A DNA stretch of 64,000 nt. Origin: an uncultured Caulobacterales bacterium (GTDB lineage Bacteria; Pseudomonadota; Alphaproteobacteria; Caulobacterales; Caulobacteraceae). Under the pieces are notes generated by a model that saw only the letters and a list, made by a program, of their open reading frames with translations, ran no database searches and was not told the origin of the DNA. Location of the stretch: positions 62,001-126,000 of the forward strand of contig CAIMFV010000051.1 of the NCBI GenBank assembly GCA_903840435.1. The letters run 5' to 3'. The number at the start of each line of letters is the position of its first letter. The stretch's first letter is position 1. Both the position numbers and the translations under genes were made by a program. Positions 46,918-57,575 of the stretch are shown one piece after another.

Positions 46918-47472
46918 ATGATTCTATTGCTCAATGGAGCGTCAAGTGTCGGAAAAACTTCAACCGCGAAGGCAATTCAAGACATCTCAAATCTGACATT
47001 TCTTCATGTCGAGATGGACGCATTTCTTAACATGGCCCCCTCTCGGCTGGAGGGACAAATTGAGGGGCTCCAGTATAAATACATCAATGGAATTGGCGAA
47101 CCGCCAGAAGTCGAGATTATTACGGGAGGTTTTATCCAGCAGACCCTAAGGGCCATGCGTCGCGCGATCGCCTCCATGGCAGACGAAGGTCTAGACCTCA
47201 TTATTGATGAGGTAATGTTGGATCACGAAACCGAGGCCGACTATCGGCGCTTATTGGAGCGGCACGACCTGCGAATGATCGGACTAAAGGCTTCTCTTGG
47301 TTACATCGAGGCCAGAGAGGCTGAACGCGGCGACCGCCTTGTCGGGCTCGCCCGCGCGCAATTCCACAAGGTCCATAAAGGGCGACATTACGACCTCGTG
47401 TTGGACACCGATGCTGCCTCACCGCAGGACCTTGCGGAGCGCATCTGTTCGGCTTTCCAACTCAAAAACTAA
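46918..47472 (+). CDS. chloramphenicol phosphotransferase-like P-loop kinase
   Basis: 184 residues. P-loop LLNGASSVGKTSTAKAI at the N-terminus, then LHVEMDAFL (the acidic residue used as base in CPT), ITGGFIQQTLRAM, and ARAQFHKVHKGRHYDLVLDT at the C-terminus. The CPT family phosphorylates chloramphenicol in Streptomyces, but most bacterial homologues have unknown small-molecule substrates. Its codon use is more AT-rich than its neighbours'. It ends 2 bases before the 3' end of tRNA-Asp, suggesting acquisition at that site. Confidence 0.85.
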   Translation: MILLLNGASSVGKTSTAKAIQDISNLTFLHVEMDAFLNMAPSRLEGQIEGLQYKYINGIGEPPEVEIITGGFIQQTLRAMRRAIASMADEGLDLIIDEVMLDHETEADYRRLLERHDLRMIGLKASLGYIEAREAERGDRLVGLARAQFHKVHKGRHYDLVLDTDAASPQDLAERICSAFQLKN

Positions 47473-47474
47473 AG

Positions 47475-47551
47475 TGGCGCGAGAGACGGGACTTGAACCC
47501 GCGACCCCCGGCGTGACAGGCCGGTACTCTAACCGACTGAGCTACTCCCGC
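47475..47551 (-). tRNA. tRNA-Asp (anticodon GTC)
   Basis: On the minus strand a full cloverleaf of 77 bases is seen. The acceptor stem GCGGGAG/CTCTCGC has one G-U pair, the D arm is GCTCAGTCGGTTAGAG, the anticodon loop CTGTCAC with GTC is on a CCGGC/GCCGG stem, and the T arm contains GGGTTCAAGTCCC. CCA is encoded. Aspartate identity follows from the anticodon. The 3' end points toward the CPT-like gene. Confidence 0.95.
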
Positions 47552-47627
47552 GCGCGTCGCGCAAACCCGAATGAGCGTGTCCGCCGGGCTTGGCGAGGGG
47601 CGTGACATAGCGGTCGCGGTCTTCACC

Positions 47628-47644
47628 TGTCAAGCGACTTGACA
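47628..47644. promoter_or_regulatory. inverted repeat upstream of the DJ-1/PfpI gene
   Basis: TGTCAAGCGACTTGACA has two perfect 7-base arms around CGA. It contains TTGACA, a consensus -35, 47 bases before the gene. It lies between the tRNA and the DJ-1/PfpI gene and could be an operator over that promoter, although no good -10 follows. Confidence 0.35.
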
Positions 47645-47690
47645 GAAAACCTTCGACTTGCCCCGATGAGAGCGCAGCAGGGATCAGACC

Positions 47691-48398
47691 ATGACCGACA
47701 CAGCTCCGTTCGAAATCGGCTTTTTTCTGTTCCCAGGGCTCACCCAGTTGGATTTGACCGGCCCAGCCCAGGTCTTGTCACGCATGAGCGGCGCGCGGGT
47801 CAGCTTTATCGCTAAGACCCTGGCCAATGTGCCGAGCGACTGCGGCCTCTCGCTTGTGCCCACCCACGACTTTGCCACGGCGCCAAGGCTTGACCTGATT
47901 TGCGTGCCAGGAGGGATGGGGGTCGATTCGGTCATGTCCGATCCGGCGAGCCTTGCTTATCTGCAGGCGACGGGGGAGGGCGCGCAATGGGTGACGTCAG
48001 TATGCACCGGGTCTCTTATCCTCGGAGCGGCTGGCCTCCTCGAAGGCTATCGCGCCGCCTGTCACTGGGCGTGGCGCGACCTCTTGCCGCTGTTTGGTGC
48101 CGAGCCCCTTGAAGATCGGGTGGTGCGCGACCGCAATCGAATCACCGGCGGCGGCGTGACGGCGGAAATCGACTTTGCCTTTAGCGTGCTGGAGACCCTA
48201 CGCGGTCGCGATGAGGCGGAGATGATTCGGCTTGGGCTCGAATATGATCCGCAACCCTTGGGCCTTGGCGGCACGCCTGGGACGGCGCGAACCGAGATTT
48301 TGCAACGGCTCCGCCAGCATTATGACCGGATCGGCATGGGAAAGCGGCGCGACACGATCAAGGAAATCGCCCATCGCCTGCGCAGAGATGTCGACTAA
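47691..48398 (+). CDS. DJ-1/PfpI family protein, isonitrile hydratase-like
   Basis: 235 residues. Flavodoxin-like DJ-1 fold: [36 protein letters not shown] and the nucleophile elbow [17 protein letters not shown] with its Cys (around residue 105). [17 protein letters not shown] is also typical. The overall match is to the isonitrile hydratase (InhA) branch, which adds water to cyclohexyl isocyanide to give the N-formamide. The C-terminal extension of about 50 charged residues is longer than in most relatives. Not obviously linked to the nuo genes that follow. Confidence 0.85.
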   Translation: MTDTAPFEIGFFLFPGLTQLDLTGPAQVLSRMSGARVSFIAKTLANVPSDCGLSLVPTHDFATAPRLDLICVPGGMGVDSVMSDPASLAYLQATGEGAQWVTSVCTGSLILGAAGLLEGYRAACHWAWRDLLPLFGAEPLEDRVVRDRNRITGGGVTAEIDFAFSVLETLRGRDEAEMIRLGLEYDPQPLGLGGTPGTARTEILQRLRQHYDRIGMGKRRDTIKEIAHRLRRDVD

Positions 48399-48529
48399 GG
48401 CTTTTTTTCGCATTCAAGCCTTGGAAGCCTCAGCGGTCGGGTCTAAAAGCCAGCCAAGCCGACGCAGTCCCCATCTGGACTTCGCGTCGACGCAAGGGCA
48501 AGCCGTTTCGGCATGAGCTATGGGGCGTC

Positions 48530-48907
48530 ATGAACGCGTTTCTTCTGCATTACCTGCCAATCCTCGTCTTCCTGGTGGTGGCGGTCGGATTGGGAGCGGT
48601 CTTTATCTTGGCGGCTTGGCTTTTGGCCCCCAAGCGGCCTGACCCGGAAAAGATCTCCGCCTATGAATGCGGCTTCAATGCCTTTGACGATGCACGGATG
48701 AAATTCGACGTCCGGTTCTATCTGGTCGCCATCCTGTTCATCATTTTCGATCTCGAGGCGGCGTTTTTGTTTCCGTGGGCGGTTAGCCTGATGAAGCAGC
48801 CGCACGGCGTCGCCAAGGCGGCCTTCTGGTCGATGATGGCCTTTCTCGTCGATCTCGCTCTGGGCTACGCCTATGTGTGGAAAAAGGGAGCGCTCGAATG
48901 GGAGTGA
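48530..48907 (+). CDS. nuoA: NADH-quinone oxidoreductase subunit A
   Basis: 125 residues, three membrane helices. First gene of the 14-subunit Complex I cluster. NuoA is a small membrane-arm subunit at the junction with the peripheral arm. [28 protein letters not shown] is cut here to its recognisable parts: YECGF (the conserved loop Cys) and KFDVRFYLV. Its stop overlaps nuoB by 10 bases. No promoter could be pinned down in the 131 bases upstream; a T-run directly after the previous stop may end that transcript. Confidence 0.95.
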   Translation: MNAFLLHYLPILVFLVVAVGLGAVFILAAWLLAPKRPDPEKISAYECGFNAFDDARMKFDVRFYLVAILFIIFDLEAAFLFPWAVSLMKQPHGVAKAAFWSMMAFLVDLALGYAYVWKKGALEWE

Positions 48908-49482
48908 ACACCGAAACAGGCTCCGGACTGCTGGTCCCGGCAGGTTCGGCCGGTCGCACGAGCGTCGAGGGTTACGACCCGAAGCTCCACGACCCCTTCT
49001 TTGATCGCCTCGACAGCGCCTTGGCCGACCGTGGCTATGTGGTGGCGGCGCTTGAAGACGTGGTGACCTGGGCCCGTACAGGCTCTTTGATGTGGATGAC
49101 CTTTGGTCTTGCCTGTTGTGCCGTCGAGATGATGCAGGCGTCGATGCCGCGCTATGATTTAGAGCGGTTCGGCTTTGCGCCTCGCGCCAGCCCGCGTCAG
49201 TCCGATGTGATGATCGTGGCCGGAACCTTGACCAACAAAATGGCCCCAGCGCTGCGTAAGGTCTATGACCAGATGCCCGAGCCGCGTTACGTCATCTCAA
49301 TGGGTAGCTGCGCCAATGGCGGCGGCTATTACCATTATAGTTATTCGGTCGTGCGCGGCTGTGACCGCATCGTACCTGTCGATGTCTATGTGCCCGGCTG
49401 TCCGCCGACCGCAGAGGCCTTGGTCTATGGGGTGCTGCAGTTGCAGAAAAAAATTCGCCGCACCGGCACGATTGAACGCTAG
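48898..49482 (+). CDS. nuoB: NADH-quinone oxidoreductase subunit B
   Basis: 194 residues from the ATG at 48898. Carries the N2 [4Fe-4S] cluster that reduces quinone; ligands are the tandem cysteines of [10 protein letters not shown], plus the ones in [10 protein letters not shown] and [10 protein letters not shown]. The extra N-terminal 35 residues ([15 protein letters not shown]) are variable, as in other alphaproteobacteria. Overlaps nuoA; 15 bases before nuoC. Confidence 0.97.
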   Translation: MGVNTETGSGLLVPAGSAGRTSVEGYDPKLHDPFFDRLDSALADRGYVVAALEDVVTWARTGSLMWMTFGLACCAVEMMQASMPRYDLERFGFAPRASPRQSDVMIVAGTLTNKMAPALRKVYDQMPEPRYVISMGSCANGGGYYHYSYSVVRGCDRIVPVDVYVPGCPPTAEALVYGVLQLQKKIRRTGTIER

Positions 49483-49497
49483 GGGAGGGCCGTCCGC

Positions 49498-50160
49498 GTG
49501 TCCGACACTCAGTCCTCCGTTGCTGAATCCACACCCTTGACGCCGTTGCAGGCGCTTGGGGCCTCTCTGGTCGACCAGTCTGGCGGGCGAGCATCAAGCT
49601 ATGCCGTCGCCCATGAGGAGTTGACGCTGTTCACCACGGCCGAACAGGTGGTTGAACTGTTGCGGCTGTTGCGCGACGGTTCTGAGGGCCGGTTTGTGCA
49701 ACTGACCGAATTGACCTGTGTTGATCGTCCAGAGCGCGAAGCGCGTTTTGAGCTGGTCTACCAGCTTATATCCTACGTGAAAAATGTCCGCTTGAGGGTG
49801 AAGCTTTCGGTCTGCGAAGACCAGCCTGTGCCCAGCGTGACGCCGGTCTATCCGTGCGCCAATTGGCTAGAGCGCGAAGTGTTCGACATGTTCGGCGTCT
49901 ATTTCACCGATCATCCGGACCTGCGTCGCATCCTGACCGATTACGGATTTCACGGGCATCCCCTGCGCAAAGACTTCCCCATGACCGGCTATGTCGAGGT
50001 GCGTTGGGATGAAGAGTTGAAGCGGGTCGTCTATGAGCCGGTGAAGCTGACGCAAGAATATCGCGCCTTTGATTTTCTCTCGCCCTGGGAGGGCGCCGAA
50101 CAGGTGCTGCCCGGCGACGAAAAGGCCAAGCCTGCGCCCGCTAGCGCTGCGAAGAGTTGA
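49498..50160 (+). CDS. nuoC: NADH-quinone oxidoreductase subunit C
   Basis: 220 residues from a GTG at 49498 with GGGGAGGG just upstream. Peripheral-arm subunit, with the family signature [20 protein letters not shown] and [19 protein letters not shown]. Separate from nuoD here, not fused. The C-terminus (about 20 residues, Lys/Ala/Pro-rich) is poorly conserved. Confidence 0.96.
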   Translation: MSDTQSSVAESTPLTPLQALGASLVDQSGGRASSYAVAHEELTLFTTAEQVVELLRLLRDGSEGRFVQLTELTCVDRPEREARFELVYQLISYVKNVRLRVKLSVCEDQPVPSVTPVYPCANWLEREVFDMFGVYFTDHPDLRRILTDYGFHGHPLRKDFPMTGYVEVRWDEELKRVVYEPVKLTQEYRAFDFLSPWEGAEQVLPGDEKAKPAPASAAKS

Positions 50161-50168
50161 GGTGATCC

Positions 50169-51392
50169 ATGGCAGATGACGCCACGCCCGCGCCGGTCTT
50201 GTCGCCTGAAGATCAGGCGGCTTTGCGCAAGTTCAGCATCAATTTCGGCCCGCAACACCCTGCAGCGCACGGCGTTTTACGTTTGGTGTTGGAATTGGAC
50301 GGCGAGATTGTTGAACGGGTCGATCCCCATATCGGCCTGTTACATCGCGGCACCGAGAAATTGATGGAGGCGCGCACCTATCTGCAAAACACGCCCTATT
50401 TTGACCGCCTCGACTATGTGGCGCCAATGAACCAAGAGCACGCCTTTGTGCTGGCGGTGGAAAAGCTGGCGGGCATTGAGGTCCCTTACCGGGCCAAGGT
50501 CATTCGGGTGTTGTTTGACGAGATCGGTCGCATCCTTTCGCATCTCCTCAATGTCACCACCCAAGCCATGGACGTTGGCGCGCTGACCCCGCCCTTGTGG
50601 GGGTTTGAAGAGCGCGAGAAGTTGATGGTGTTTTATGAGCGGGCCTCGGGCGCGCGCCTGCACGCCAACTATTATCGCCCCGGCGGTGTCCACCAAGATT
50701 TGCCGCCGGAATTGATCGCCGACATGCGGGTCTGGTGTCGGGAGTTCCCGAAAGCGCTGGCCGATATTGACGCGCTCGTCACGCCAAACCGCATCTTCAA
50801 ACAACGCAATGTCGATATTGGCGTGGTGACCAAGGAAGAGGCCTTCGCCTGGGGCTTTACCGGCGTTTTGTTGCGCGGTTCGGGCATTGCATGGGATCTG
50901 CGCAAGGCCCAACCCTATGAGATCTATGCTGATCTCGATTTCGACATTCCCTTGGGGCGCAATGGCGACTGTTATGACCGGTATCTGGTGCGCATGGAGG
51001 AAATGCGTCAGTCGGTACGGATCATGGTTCAGTGCCTTGATCTGTTGGATGCCAATCCAGGCCCGGTGCTGATCCAGAATTCGAAGTTCGCCCCGCCAAG
51101 ACGGGCTGAGATGAAGCGCTCGATGGAAGCCCTGATCCATCACTTCAAGCTCTACACCGAAGGCTTCCACGTGCCGGAGGGCGATGTCTATACGGCCGTC
51201 GAAGCCCCGAAGGGCGAGTTTGGAGTCTATCTGGTCGGCGATGGCACCAATAAGCCCTATCGCTGCAAGATCAGGGCCCGGGGCTATAGCCACCTGCAAG
51301 CCATGGACTGGATGTGCCGCGGCCATCAGGTCGCCGATGTGTCGGCCATCCTGGGATCGCTTGATATCGTGTTTGGAGAGATCGACCGTTAG
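50169..51392 (+). CDS. nuoD: NADH-quinone oxidoreductase subunit D
   Basis: 407 residues, the 49-kDa-type subunit forming the quinone site with Nuo[21 protein letters not shown] near 35 holds the quinone-binding histidine (the HPAAHG loop), followed by [20 protein letters not shown] and [16 protein letters not shown]. The C-terminal [18 protein letters not shown] is normal. 8 bases after nuoC, in a continuous operon. Confidence 0.97.
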   Translation: MADDATPAPVLSPEDQAALRKFSINFGPQHPAAHGVLRLVLELDGEIVERVDPHIGLLHRGTEKLMEARTYLQNTPYFDRLDYVAPMNQEHAFVLAVEKLAGIEVPYRAKVIRVLFDEIGRILSHLLNVTTQAMDVGALTPPLWGFEEREKLMVFYERASGARLHANYYRPGGVHQDLPPELIADMRVWCREFPKALADIDALVTPNRIFKQRNVDIGVVTKEEAFAWGFTGVLLRGSGIAWDLRKAQPYEIYADLDFDIPLGRNGDCYDRYLVRMEEMRQSVRIMVQCLDLLDANPGPVLIQNSKFAPPRRAEMKRSMEALIHHFKLYTEGFHVPEGDVYTAVEAPKGEFGVYLVGDGTNKPYRCKIRARGYSHLQAMDWMCRGHQVADVSAILGSLDIVFGEIDR

Positions 51393-51443
51393 GGTCAAAT
51401 CTACCGCGCCATCTCGACTGTTTGTTTAGAAAGCTTCTCGCCG

Positions 51444-52103
51444 ATGTCTTCCCGACGCCTCAGCCCGGATCAACCCCAAAGCTTCGCCTTCCAACCGGAA
51501 ACGCTGGAAAAGGCCCAGTGGTGGATGACCAAATATCCGCCCGAGCGCAAGCAATCGGCGGTCATTCCGGTCCTGTGGCTGGTGCAAAAGCAAGAAGGGT
51601 GGATATCCGAGCCCGCCCTGCGCGCTGTGGCGGACCTGCTTGAGATGGCGGTGATGCGGGTGCTGGAGGTGGCGACCTTCTACACCATGTTCCAGCTGGA
51701 GCCGGTGGGGAAGGCAGCGCTCATTCAGGTTTGCGGCACGACGCCCTGCATGCTGCGTGGCGCGACGGAATTGATCGCGCTTTGCGAGGCAGAGTTGGGT
51801 CCGCGCGACCATCTGTCGGGAGATGGGCTCTTTACCTGGCAAGAGGTCGAGTGCCTTGGCGCCTGCTGCAACGCACCCATGGCCCAGATCAACGACTATT
51901 ATTATGAGGACCTGACGCCGGAAAGCCTGAAGGCCATTATTGACGCCTTCCGCAACGGTGAAACGCCCGCTCCAGGGTCGGCGATCGGACGCCGGTCTTC
52001 CGAGCCTGCGGGAGGGGCGCTGACACTCACCGATCCCAGCCTCTATGACGGCTCGCGGGCGCTTCCGATCACCGCAATTCCCAATGCCAAGGAGCCCGCG
52101 TGA
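51444..52103 (+). CDS. nuoE: NADH-quinone oxidoreductase subunit E
   Basis: 219 residues. Thioredoxin-like subunit with the N1a [2Fe-2S] cluster: two cysteines in [10 protein letters not shown] and two in CLGACCNAP. The C-terminal 45 residues, beyond the [2Fe-2S] domain, are Ala/Pro-rich and variable. The next small gene begins within the stop codon (GTGA). 51 bases after nuoD. Confidence 0.96.
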   Translation: MSSRRLSPDQPQSFAFQPETLEKAQWWMTKYPPERKQSAVIPVLWLVQKQEGWISEPALRAVADLLEMAVMRVLEVATFYTMFQLEPVGKAALIQVCGTTPCMLRGATELIALCEAELGPRDHLSGDGLFTWQEVECLGACCNAPMAQINDYYYEDLTPESLKAIIDAFRNGETPAPGSAIGRRSSEPAGGALTLTDPSLYDGSRALPITAIPNAKEPA

Positions 52104-52327
52104 GCGTCTCCGAGCCTAACTCTAACACGGCCTTGACCCGCCGATTTCGGCGGGCTGCGGCGATCAATATCGCAGCCCTCCTGTTGGCAGCGCTGGGACT
52201 TGGACTCGATTTTGGCCTCCACATGGCAATCGGTTTAGGCATTTTTGGCGCAGCCCTCGCGCTCGGGTTTGGCGCGCAGATCTGGTTCGTCCTTGGCTTT
52301 GGCCGCTTAGGCGCGGCGAAGTCTTGA
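52100..52327 (+). CDS. small membrane protein between nuoE and nuoF
   Basis: 75 residues from a GTG overlapping the nuoE stop by four bases. Two hydrophobic segments, [18 protein letters not shown] and [19 protein letters not shown], with short basic ends: a two-helix inner-membrane protein. I know no family. Coupling to nuoE suggests that it belongs to the nuo operon, perhaps as an accessory or assembly factor of Complex I. It is probably real given the overlap and clean helices, but untested. Confidence 0.65.
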   Translation: MSVSEPNSNTALTRRFRRAAAINIAALLLAALGLGLDFGLHMAIGLGIFGAALALGFGAQIWFVLGFGRLGAAKS

Positions 52328-52460
52328 GGGCGGTTTCAGACATGCGCACGGTTTTCGATCAAGGTTTCTGCAATCCCCGATTGGTTTTGCTGGAATCTGG
52401 GGCTATGTCGCTGCGTCGTCAGACGCGGACCCGCCCGCGGCTGAGGTTCAAGGGGCGCCC

Positions 52461-53774
52461 ATGGTAGGCATTCTCGAAGATAAGGACCGCATCTTCACCA
52501 ATCTCTACGGCCTGCAGGATCCAGGTCTTGAGGGGGCGAAGGCGCGCGGCTGTTGGAACGCCACGCGCGAAATCCTGCAACAGGGGTCGGGCTGGATTAT
52601 CGACAATATGAAGGCCTCGGGCCTGCGCGGTCGCGGCGGGGCGGGGTTCTCCACGGGGCTGAAGTGGTCCTTCATGCCGAAGGAAGTCGGCGCGCGCCCC
52701 CACTATCTGGTGGTCAATGCCGACGAGTCCGAGCCGGGCACCTGTAAGGACCGGGAAATTCTGCGCCATGATCCGCACCTGTTGATCGAGGGCTGTTTGA
52801 TCGCCTCCTTCTCCATGCAGGCCCATGCCGCCTATATCTATCTGCGCGGCGAATATGTGCGCGAACGCGAGGTTTTGGAGGCTGCGGTCCGCGAAGCCTA
52901 TGAGGCCAAACTGATCGGCAAGGACAATGTCCATGGCTGGGACTTTGACCTCTATGTCCACCACGGGGCGGGCGCTTATATTTGTGGCGAAGAGACGGCG
53001 CTGTTGGAAAGCCTTGAAGGCAAAAAGGGCCAACCGCGTCTTAAACCGCCTTTCCCAGCCGGCGCTGGCCTCTATGGCTGTCCAACCACCGTGAATAATG
53101 TCGAGTCCATCGCGGTTGCTGGAACGATATTGCGGCGCGGTGCGGCTTGGTTTGCCGGCATTGGCCGGGCCAATAATACCGGCACCAAGTTGATGTGCGT
53201 GTCCGGCCATGTGAACCGGCCCTGCAATGTTGAAGAAGCCATGTCGATCCCGCTCAAGCAATTGCTGGAAGAGCATTGTGGCGGGGTGCGCGGCGGCTGG
53301 GGCAATCTGAAAGCCATTATCCCCGGCGGCTCGTCTGTGCCAATGATCCCAGCCGAGCAGTGCGAAACCGCACTGATGGATTTTGACAGCCTGCGCGAAC
53401 TGCGCTCGGGCCTCGGTACGGCCGCGGTGATCGTCATGGATAAGTCCACCGACCTGATCCGCGCCATTGCGAGACTTTCCTATTTCTACAAGCACGAGAG
53501 CTGTGGCCAGTGCACCCCGTGCCGCGAAGGCACCGGCTGGATGTGGCGGGTGATGGAGCGGATGGTGCGCGGCGAGGCCGAAATGTCGGAAATCGACCTT
53601 TTGCTCGACGTCACCACCCAGGTGGAGGGCCACACCATTTGCGCGCTCGGCGATGCGGCGGCCTGGCCGATCCAAGGCCTGTTCCGCCACTTCCGAGGCG
53701 AGGTGGAAGAGCGAATCACGGCTTATCGGCGGGGACGACCGCACATCCAGGGCCACACCCTGGCGGCGGAATAA
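52461..53774 (+). CDS. nuoF: NADH-quinone oxidoreductase subunit F
   Basis: 437 residues. NADH-oxidising subunit with FMN and the N3 [4Fe-4S] cluster. [18 protein letters not shown] and [16 protein letters not shown] bind NADH and FMN; cluster cysteines are in [12 protein letters not shown] near 355 with the fourth in [13 protein letters not shown]. The 133-base gap before it holds no gene or clear signal. Confidence 0.97.
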   Translation: MVGILEDKDRIFTNLYGLQDPGLEGAKARGCWNATREILQQGSGWIIDNMKASGLRGRGGAGFSTGLKWSFMPKEVGARPHYLVVNADESEPGTCKDREILRHDPHLLIEGCLIASFSMQAHAAYIYLRGEYVREREVLEAAVREAYEAKLIGKDNVHGWDFDLYVHHGAGAYICGEETALLESLEGKKGQPRLKPPFPAGAGLYGCPTTVNNVESIAVAGTILRRGAAWFAGIGRANNTGTKLMCVSGHVNRPCNVEEAMSIPLKQLLEEHCGGVRGGWGNLKAIIPGGSSVPMIPAEQCETALMDFDSLRELRSGLGTAAVIVMDKSTDLIRAIARLSYFYKHESCGQCTPCREGTGWMWRVMERMVRGEAEMSEIDLLLDVTTQVEGHTICALGDAAAWPIQGLFRHFRGEVEERITAYRRGRPHIQGHTLAAE

Positions 53775-53844
53775 TCGAGTAGGACCGGATGCGGAGCCTC
53801 TCCCTTTGGGGATGGCTTAGCTTTTTGGCTTAAGGACGACGGCA

Positions 53845-55905
53845 ATGCCTAAGGCGAAGGTTAACGGCAAAGAGGTTGAGTTCGAACCGGGCATGACTGT
53901 GCTGCAGGTTGCCGAACTGGCCGGCGAGGAGATCCCACGCTTTTGCTATCATGAACGCCTGTCGATTGCGGGCAATTGCCGTATGTGTCTGGTCGAGGTG
54001 AAGCCCGGCCCGCCAAAGCCCCAAGCCTCGTGCGCGCTGCCCGCCGCCGAGAACCAAGAAATCTTCACCAACACCCCAATGGTGAAAAAGGCGCGCCAAG
54101 GGGTGATGGAGTTTTTGCTGGTCAACCACCCTCTGGATTGTCCGATTTGCGATCAGGGTGGGGAATGCGACCTGCAAGACGAGGCCATGGGCTATGGCCG
54201 CGCAGGCTCGCGCTATGATGAGAATAAGCGCGCCGTCGAAGAAAAATTCATGGGTCCGCTGGTCAAGACGGTGATGACCCGCTGCATCCAATGCACCCGC
54301 TGTGTCCGCTTCATTACTGAGGTGGCGGGCGAGCCGGAAATCGGCCTGCTCAATCGCGGTGAAAATGCCGAAATCTCCACCTATTTGCAAAAGGCGGTGA
54401 CCTCGGAATTGTCGGGCAATCTGGTCGATCTTTGCCCGGTCGGCGCGCTGACGTCCAAGCCCTACGCCTTTAATGCGCGGCCGTGGGAACTGACCAAGAC
54501 CGAGACAGTCGATGTCATGGACGCGCTCGGTTCAGCTATTCGGGTCGATGCCAGGGGCCCTGCAGTATTGCGCGTCCTGCCGCGGCTGAATGACGAGATC
54601 AATGAAGAGTGGATCTCAGACAAGACCCGCCATGCCGTCGATGGTTTGGCGCGTCAGCGCTTGGACCAGCCCTATGTCAAGATTGACGGGCGTCTGCGGC
54701 CCGCGACCTGGGGCCAAGCCTTTCAAGCCATTGCCGAGCGGATCAAGGCGGCAAAGCCTGAGCGGATGGGGCTGATCGCGGGCGACCTGCAAGACGCCGA
54801 ATCGATGAAGGCGGCGCTCGACCTTTTCCGCAAGCTTGGGGTGGCCAGCACCGATTGTCGGCAAGATGGATCGAAGCTCGGCCACGGCCCACGCGAAAGC
54901 TGGCTCTTCAACTCAACGCTTGCCGGTCTGGAAGAGGCCGACGCCTTGATGATCATCGGCGCCAATCCGCGATTGGAAGCCCCTGTGTTAAATGCGCGGA
55001 TTCGCAAACGTTGGTTGACCGGCAAGCTGTTGGTCGGCGTGATCGGCGAACAGGCCGACCTGACCTATGGCTATAATTACCTCGGCGACGGTCCAGAGGC
55101 GATTAAGCGCTTTCTTGACCACGGCCCGATCCAAAAGGAAAAGCCTGCCTTCCTGATCGGCCAGGGTGCGCTTTCGCGCCCGGATGGCGCTGAGATCCTC
55201 AACCTGATCGGTCGGGCGGCAAAGGCCTTGACCGTGGTCAAGGACGGTTGGAACGGCTTTAATGTCCTGCACACGGCGGCAAGCCGCGTGGCGGGCCTCG
55301 ATATGGGCTTTGTGCCAGCTGAAGGTGGCAAGGACGCCGCCACCATGTTGGATGCGGCCGAAGCGGGCGAGATGGACCTTGTCTATCTCCTAGGCGCCGA
55401 TGAAATCGACACAAACAAGGTCGCCAAAACCTTTGTTGTCTATCAGGGCAGCCATGGCGATGCGGGCGCAAGCGTCGCCGATGTGATCTTGCCCGGCGCG
55501 GCCTATACCGAAAAGACCGGTATCTATGTCAATACCGAGGGCAGGGCCCAGATCGCTGAGCGCGTCGTCTTTCCGAAGGGCGAAGCAAAGGAAGATTGGA
55601 CCATCCTGCGCGCCCTGTCCGAGACCTTGGGTCAGACGCTGCCCTATGACAGCCTGGCCGAATTGCGCGGCGCCTTGATCGCCGCCCACCCGACCTTTGG
55701 GCATATCGACCATGCACCCGGCCATAGCTCGGCCAGTCAATTCGCCGTCAACAAGATTGGTGTGGCGGGGGAGGTGGCGAGCACACCCTTTGCCAGTCCA
55801 ATCAAAGACTTCTACCTGACCAACCCCATTGCGCGGGCCAGTGTGACCATGGCCGAATGTTCAAAGAGCCGGGCGCTGTCCCTCGGACTCTTGGCGGCGG
55901 AGTAG
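53845..55905 (+). CDS. nuoG: NADH-quinone oxidoreductase subunit G
   Basis: 686 residues. N-terminal [2Fe-2S] domain: ligands in FCYHERLSIAGNCRMCLVE and SCALP; then the His/Cys-liganded cluster in LLVNHPLDCPICDQGGECDL and two further [4Fe-4S] motifs in RCIQCTRCVRF and LVDLCPVGAL. The long C-terminal half is a molybdopterin-oxidoreductase-like domain without a cofactor (FNSTLAGLEEADALMIIGAN). Length is normal for alphaproteobacteria. Confidence 0.97.
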   Translation: MPKAKVNGKEVEFEPGMTVLQVAELAGEEIPRFCYHERLSIAGNCRMCLVEVKPGPPKPQASCALPAAENQEIFTNTPMVKKARQGVMEFLLVNHPLDCPICDQGGECDLQDEAMGYGRAGSRYDENKRAVEEKFMGPLVKTVMTRCIQCTRCVRFITEVAGEPEIGLLNRGENAEISTYLQKAVTSELSGNLVDLCPVGALTSKPYAFNARPWELTKTETVDVMDALGSAIRVDARGPAVLRVLPRLNDEINEEWISDKTRHAVDGLARQRLDQPYVKIDGRLRPATWGQAFQAIAERIKAAKPERMGLIAGDLQDAESMKAALDLFRKLGVASTDCRQDGSKLGHGPRESWLFNSTLAGLEEADALMIIGANPRLEAPVLNARIRKRWLTGKLLVGVIGEQADLTYGYNYLGDGPEAIKRFLDHGPIQKEKPAFLIGQGALSRPDGAEILNLIGRAAKALTVVKDGWNGFNVLHTAASRVAGLDMGFVPAEGGKDAATMLDAAEAGEMDLVYLLGADEIDTNKVAKTFVVYQGSHGDAGASVADVILPGAAYTEKTGIYVNTEGRAQIAERVVFPKGEAKEDWTILRALSETLGQTLPYDSLAELRGALIAAHPTFGHIDHAPGHSSASQFAVNKIGVAGEVASTPFASPIKDFYLTNPIARASVTMAECSKSRALSLGLLAAE

Positions 55906-55941
55906 GGGCCTTGCAAATGATGATGAGAGATGAGGCCCGCC

Positions 55942-57018
55942 ATGTCTGAGGCGAGTGATTTTTGGGCGACGCCTGGGGGCTGGACCTTGCTCACCTTGGG
56001 CGAGGTATTGCTGGTCTTGTTCGGCCTGTTGATCTGCGTCGCCTTCATCCTGTTGGCGGACCGCAAGATCTGGGCCTCGGTGCAGATGCGCAAAGGCCCC
56101 AATGTGGTCGGCCCGTTCGGCTTGCTGCAATCCTTCGCCGATCTACTCAAATTCGTGGTCAAGGAAGTTATCATTCCGGCGGGCGCGGACCGGGTGATCT
56201 TTTTGCTGGCGCCGGTCTTGAGCTTTGCGCTTGGGGTCATTGGCTGGGCGGTGATCCCGTTTGCGCCCGGTTGGGTCCTCTCCAACATCAATGTTGGCAT
56301 CCTTTACCTCCTTGCCATGTCCTCGCTCGGCGTCTACGGCATCATCATGGGCGGTTGGGCCTCGAACTCGAAATATCCGTTCATGGGCAGCCTGAGGTCG
56401 GCGGCGCAAATGGTGTCGTACGAGGTGTCGATTGGCTTTATCATCGTCACAGTTATCTTGCTCACCGGGTCGATGAACCTATCGGCCATTGTCCAGCATC
56501 AAGCGGGTGGGTTTTGGAACTGGAACTTTGTCGGCGGGGGTTTAAAAGCCAATTGGCCGCTCGCGCCGGTCATGTTCGCCATGATGGTGATGTTCTTTAT
56601 TTCGGCGCTGGCCGAAACCAACCGCCCGCCCTTTGACCTCCCCGAAGCGGAATCGGAACTGGTTGCGGGCTATCAGGTCGAATATTCCTCGACCCCCTAC
56701 ATGCTCTTTATGATGGGCGAATACTGCAACATCGTCCTGATGTGCGCCATGCTGTCAATCCTGTTCTTCGGCGGCTGGACCGCGCCCTTCCCAACGCCTT
56801 TCTTGGCCGCTTGGCCGCCGATCCTGGCGGGGCTTTTCGGGCTTTTGATGTTTGCCCTGAAGATCATGGTCTGGTTCTTCCTGTTCGCCATCGTCAAGGC
56901 CATCGTGCCCCGCTATCGCTACGACCAACTCATGCGCTTGGGTTGGAAAGTATTTTTGCCCGCTTCGCTCGCAGCCGTCGCCCTGGTGGCGGGTTGGCGC
57001 GTGTTTAGCGCCGCCTGA
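55942..57018 (+). CDS. nuoH: NADH-quinone oxidoreductase subunit H
   Basis: 358 residues from the ATG at 55942, preceded by GATGAGG; an ATG at 55930 is also in frame. Membrane-arm subunit forming the entrance of the quinone channel, with eight or so helices. Signature stretches are [40 protein letters not shown] and [17 protein letters not shown]. Confidence 0.96.
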   Translation: MSEASDFWATPGGWTLLTLGEVLLVLFGLLICVAFILLADRKIWASVQMRKGPNVVGPFGLLQSFADLLKFVVKEVIIPAGADRVIFLLAPVLSFALGVIGWAVIPFAPGWVLSNINVGILYLLAMSSLGVYGIIMGGWASNSKYPFMGSLRSAAQMVSYEVSIGFIIVTVILLTGSMNLSAIVQHQAGGFWNWNFVGGGLKANWPLAPVMFAMMVMFFISALAETNRPPFDLPEAESELVAGYQVEYSSTPYMLFMMGEYCNIVLMCAMLSILFFGGWTAPFPTPFLAAWPPILAGLFGLLMFALKIMVWFFLFAIVKAIVPRYRYDQLMRLGWKVFLPASLAAVALVAGWRVFSAA

Positions 57019-57033
57019 GGAAAGGGAGCCGAA

Positions 57034-57531
57034 ATGTCGTTCTTTTCCCGCATAACCCATGCCGCCAAATCCGCCCTATTGATGGATTTCGTCGGCGCCG
57101 GACTGATGGCGGTGCGCTATATGGGCAAGCCCAAGGCGACCATTATGTACCCGTTTGAAAAGGGCCCGCTGTCGCCAAGGTTTCGCGGCGAACATGCGCT
57201 GCGCCGCTACGCCAACGGGGAAGAGCGCTGTATTGCCTGCAAGCTCTGCGAGGCCATCTGTCCCGCCCAGGCCATTACCATCGAGGCCGAGCCTCGTGAG
57301 GACGGCAGTCGGCGAACCACCCGTTACGACATCGACATGACCAAGTGCATCTATTGCGGCCTGTGCCAAGAGGCCTGCCCGGTGGATGCGATTGTCGAAG
57401 GACCCAATTTCGAATTCGCGACCGAAACCCGCGAAGAGCTCTTTTATGACAAGGAGCGCTTGCTCGCCAATGGCGACCGGTGGGAACGCGAAATCGCCAA
57501 GTGTCTGGAGCTCGACGCGACCTATCGCTAG
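57034..57531 (+). CDS. nuoI: NADH-quinone oxidoreductase subunit I
   Basis: 165 residues. Carries the N6a and N6b clusters, seen as two ferredoxin motifs: [16 protein letters not shown] and [16 protein letters not shown], giving eight cysteines. An amphipathic N-terminal helix precedes them. It passes electrons from NuoG to NuoB. It follows nuoH after 15 bases. Confidence 0.97.
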   Translation: MSFFSRITHAAKSALLMDFVGAGLMAVRYMGKPKATIMYPFEKGPLSPRFRGEHALRRYANGEERCIACKLCEAICPAQAITIEAEPREDGSRRTTRYDIDMTKCIYCGLCQEACPVDAIVEGPNFEFATETREELFYDKERLLANGDRWEREIAKCLELDATYR

Positions 57532-57575
57532 GCGCGCCGACCTCTTCGGCCCGGAATAAGGATAACGAAGCGAAG

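Noticed and set aside
46300-47475. Direct repeat of the tRNA-Asp 3' end marking an attachment site
   Set aside because: No copy of the tRNA 3' sequence was found near the left end of the AT-rich segment, and there is no integrase gene.
48398-48423. AAGGCTT/AAGCCTT hairpin after the DJ-1/PfpI gene as an intrinsic terminator
   Set aside because: The T-run lies inside the loop rather than after the stem, and the 7-base arms are A/T-rich and weak.
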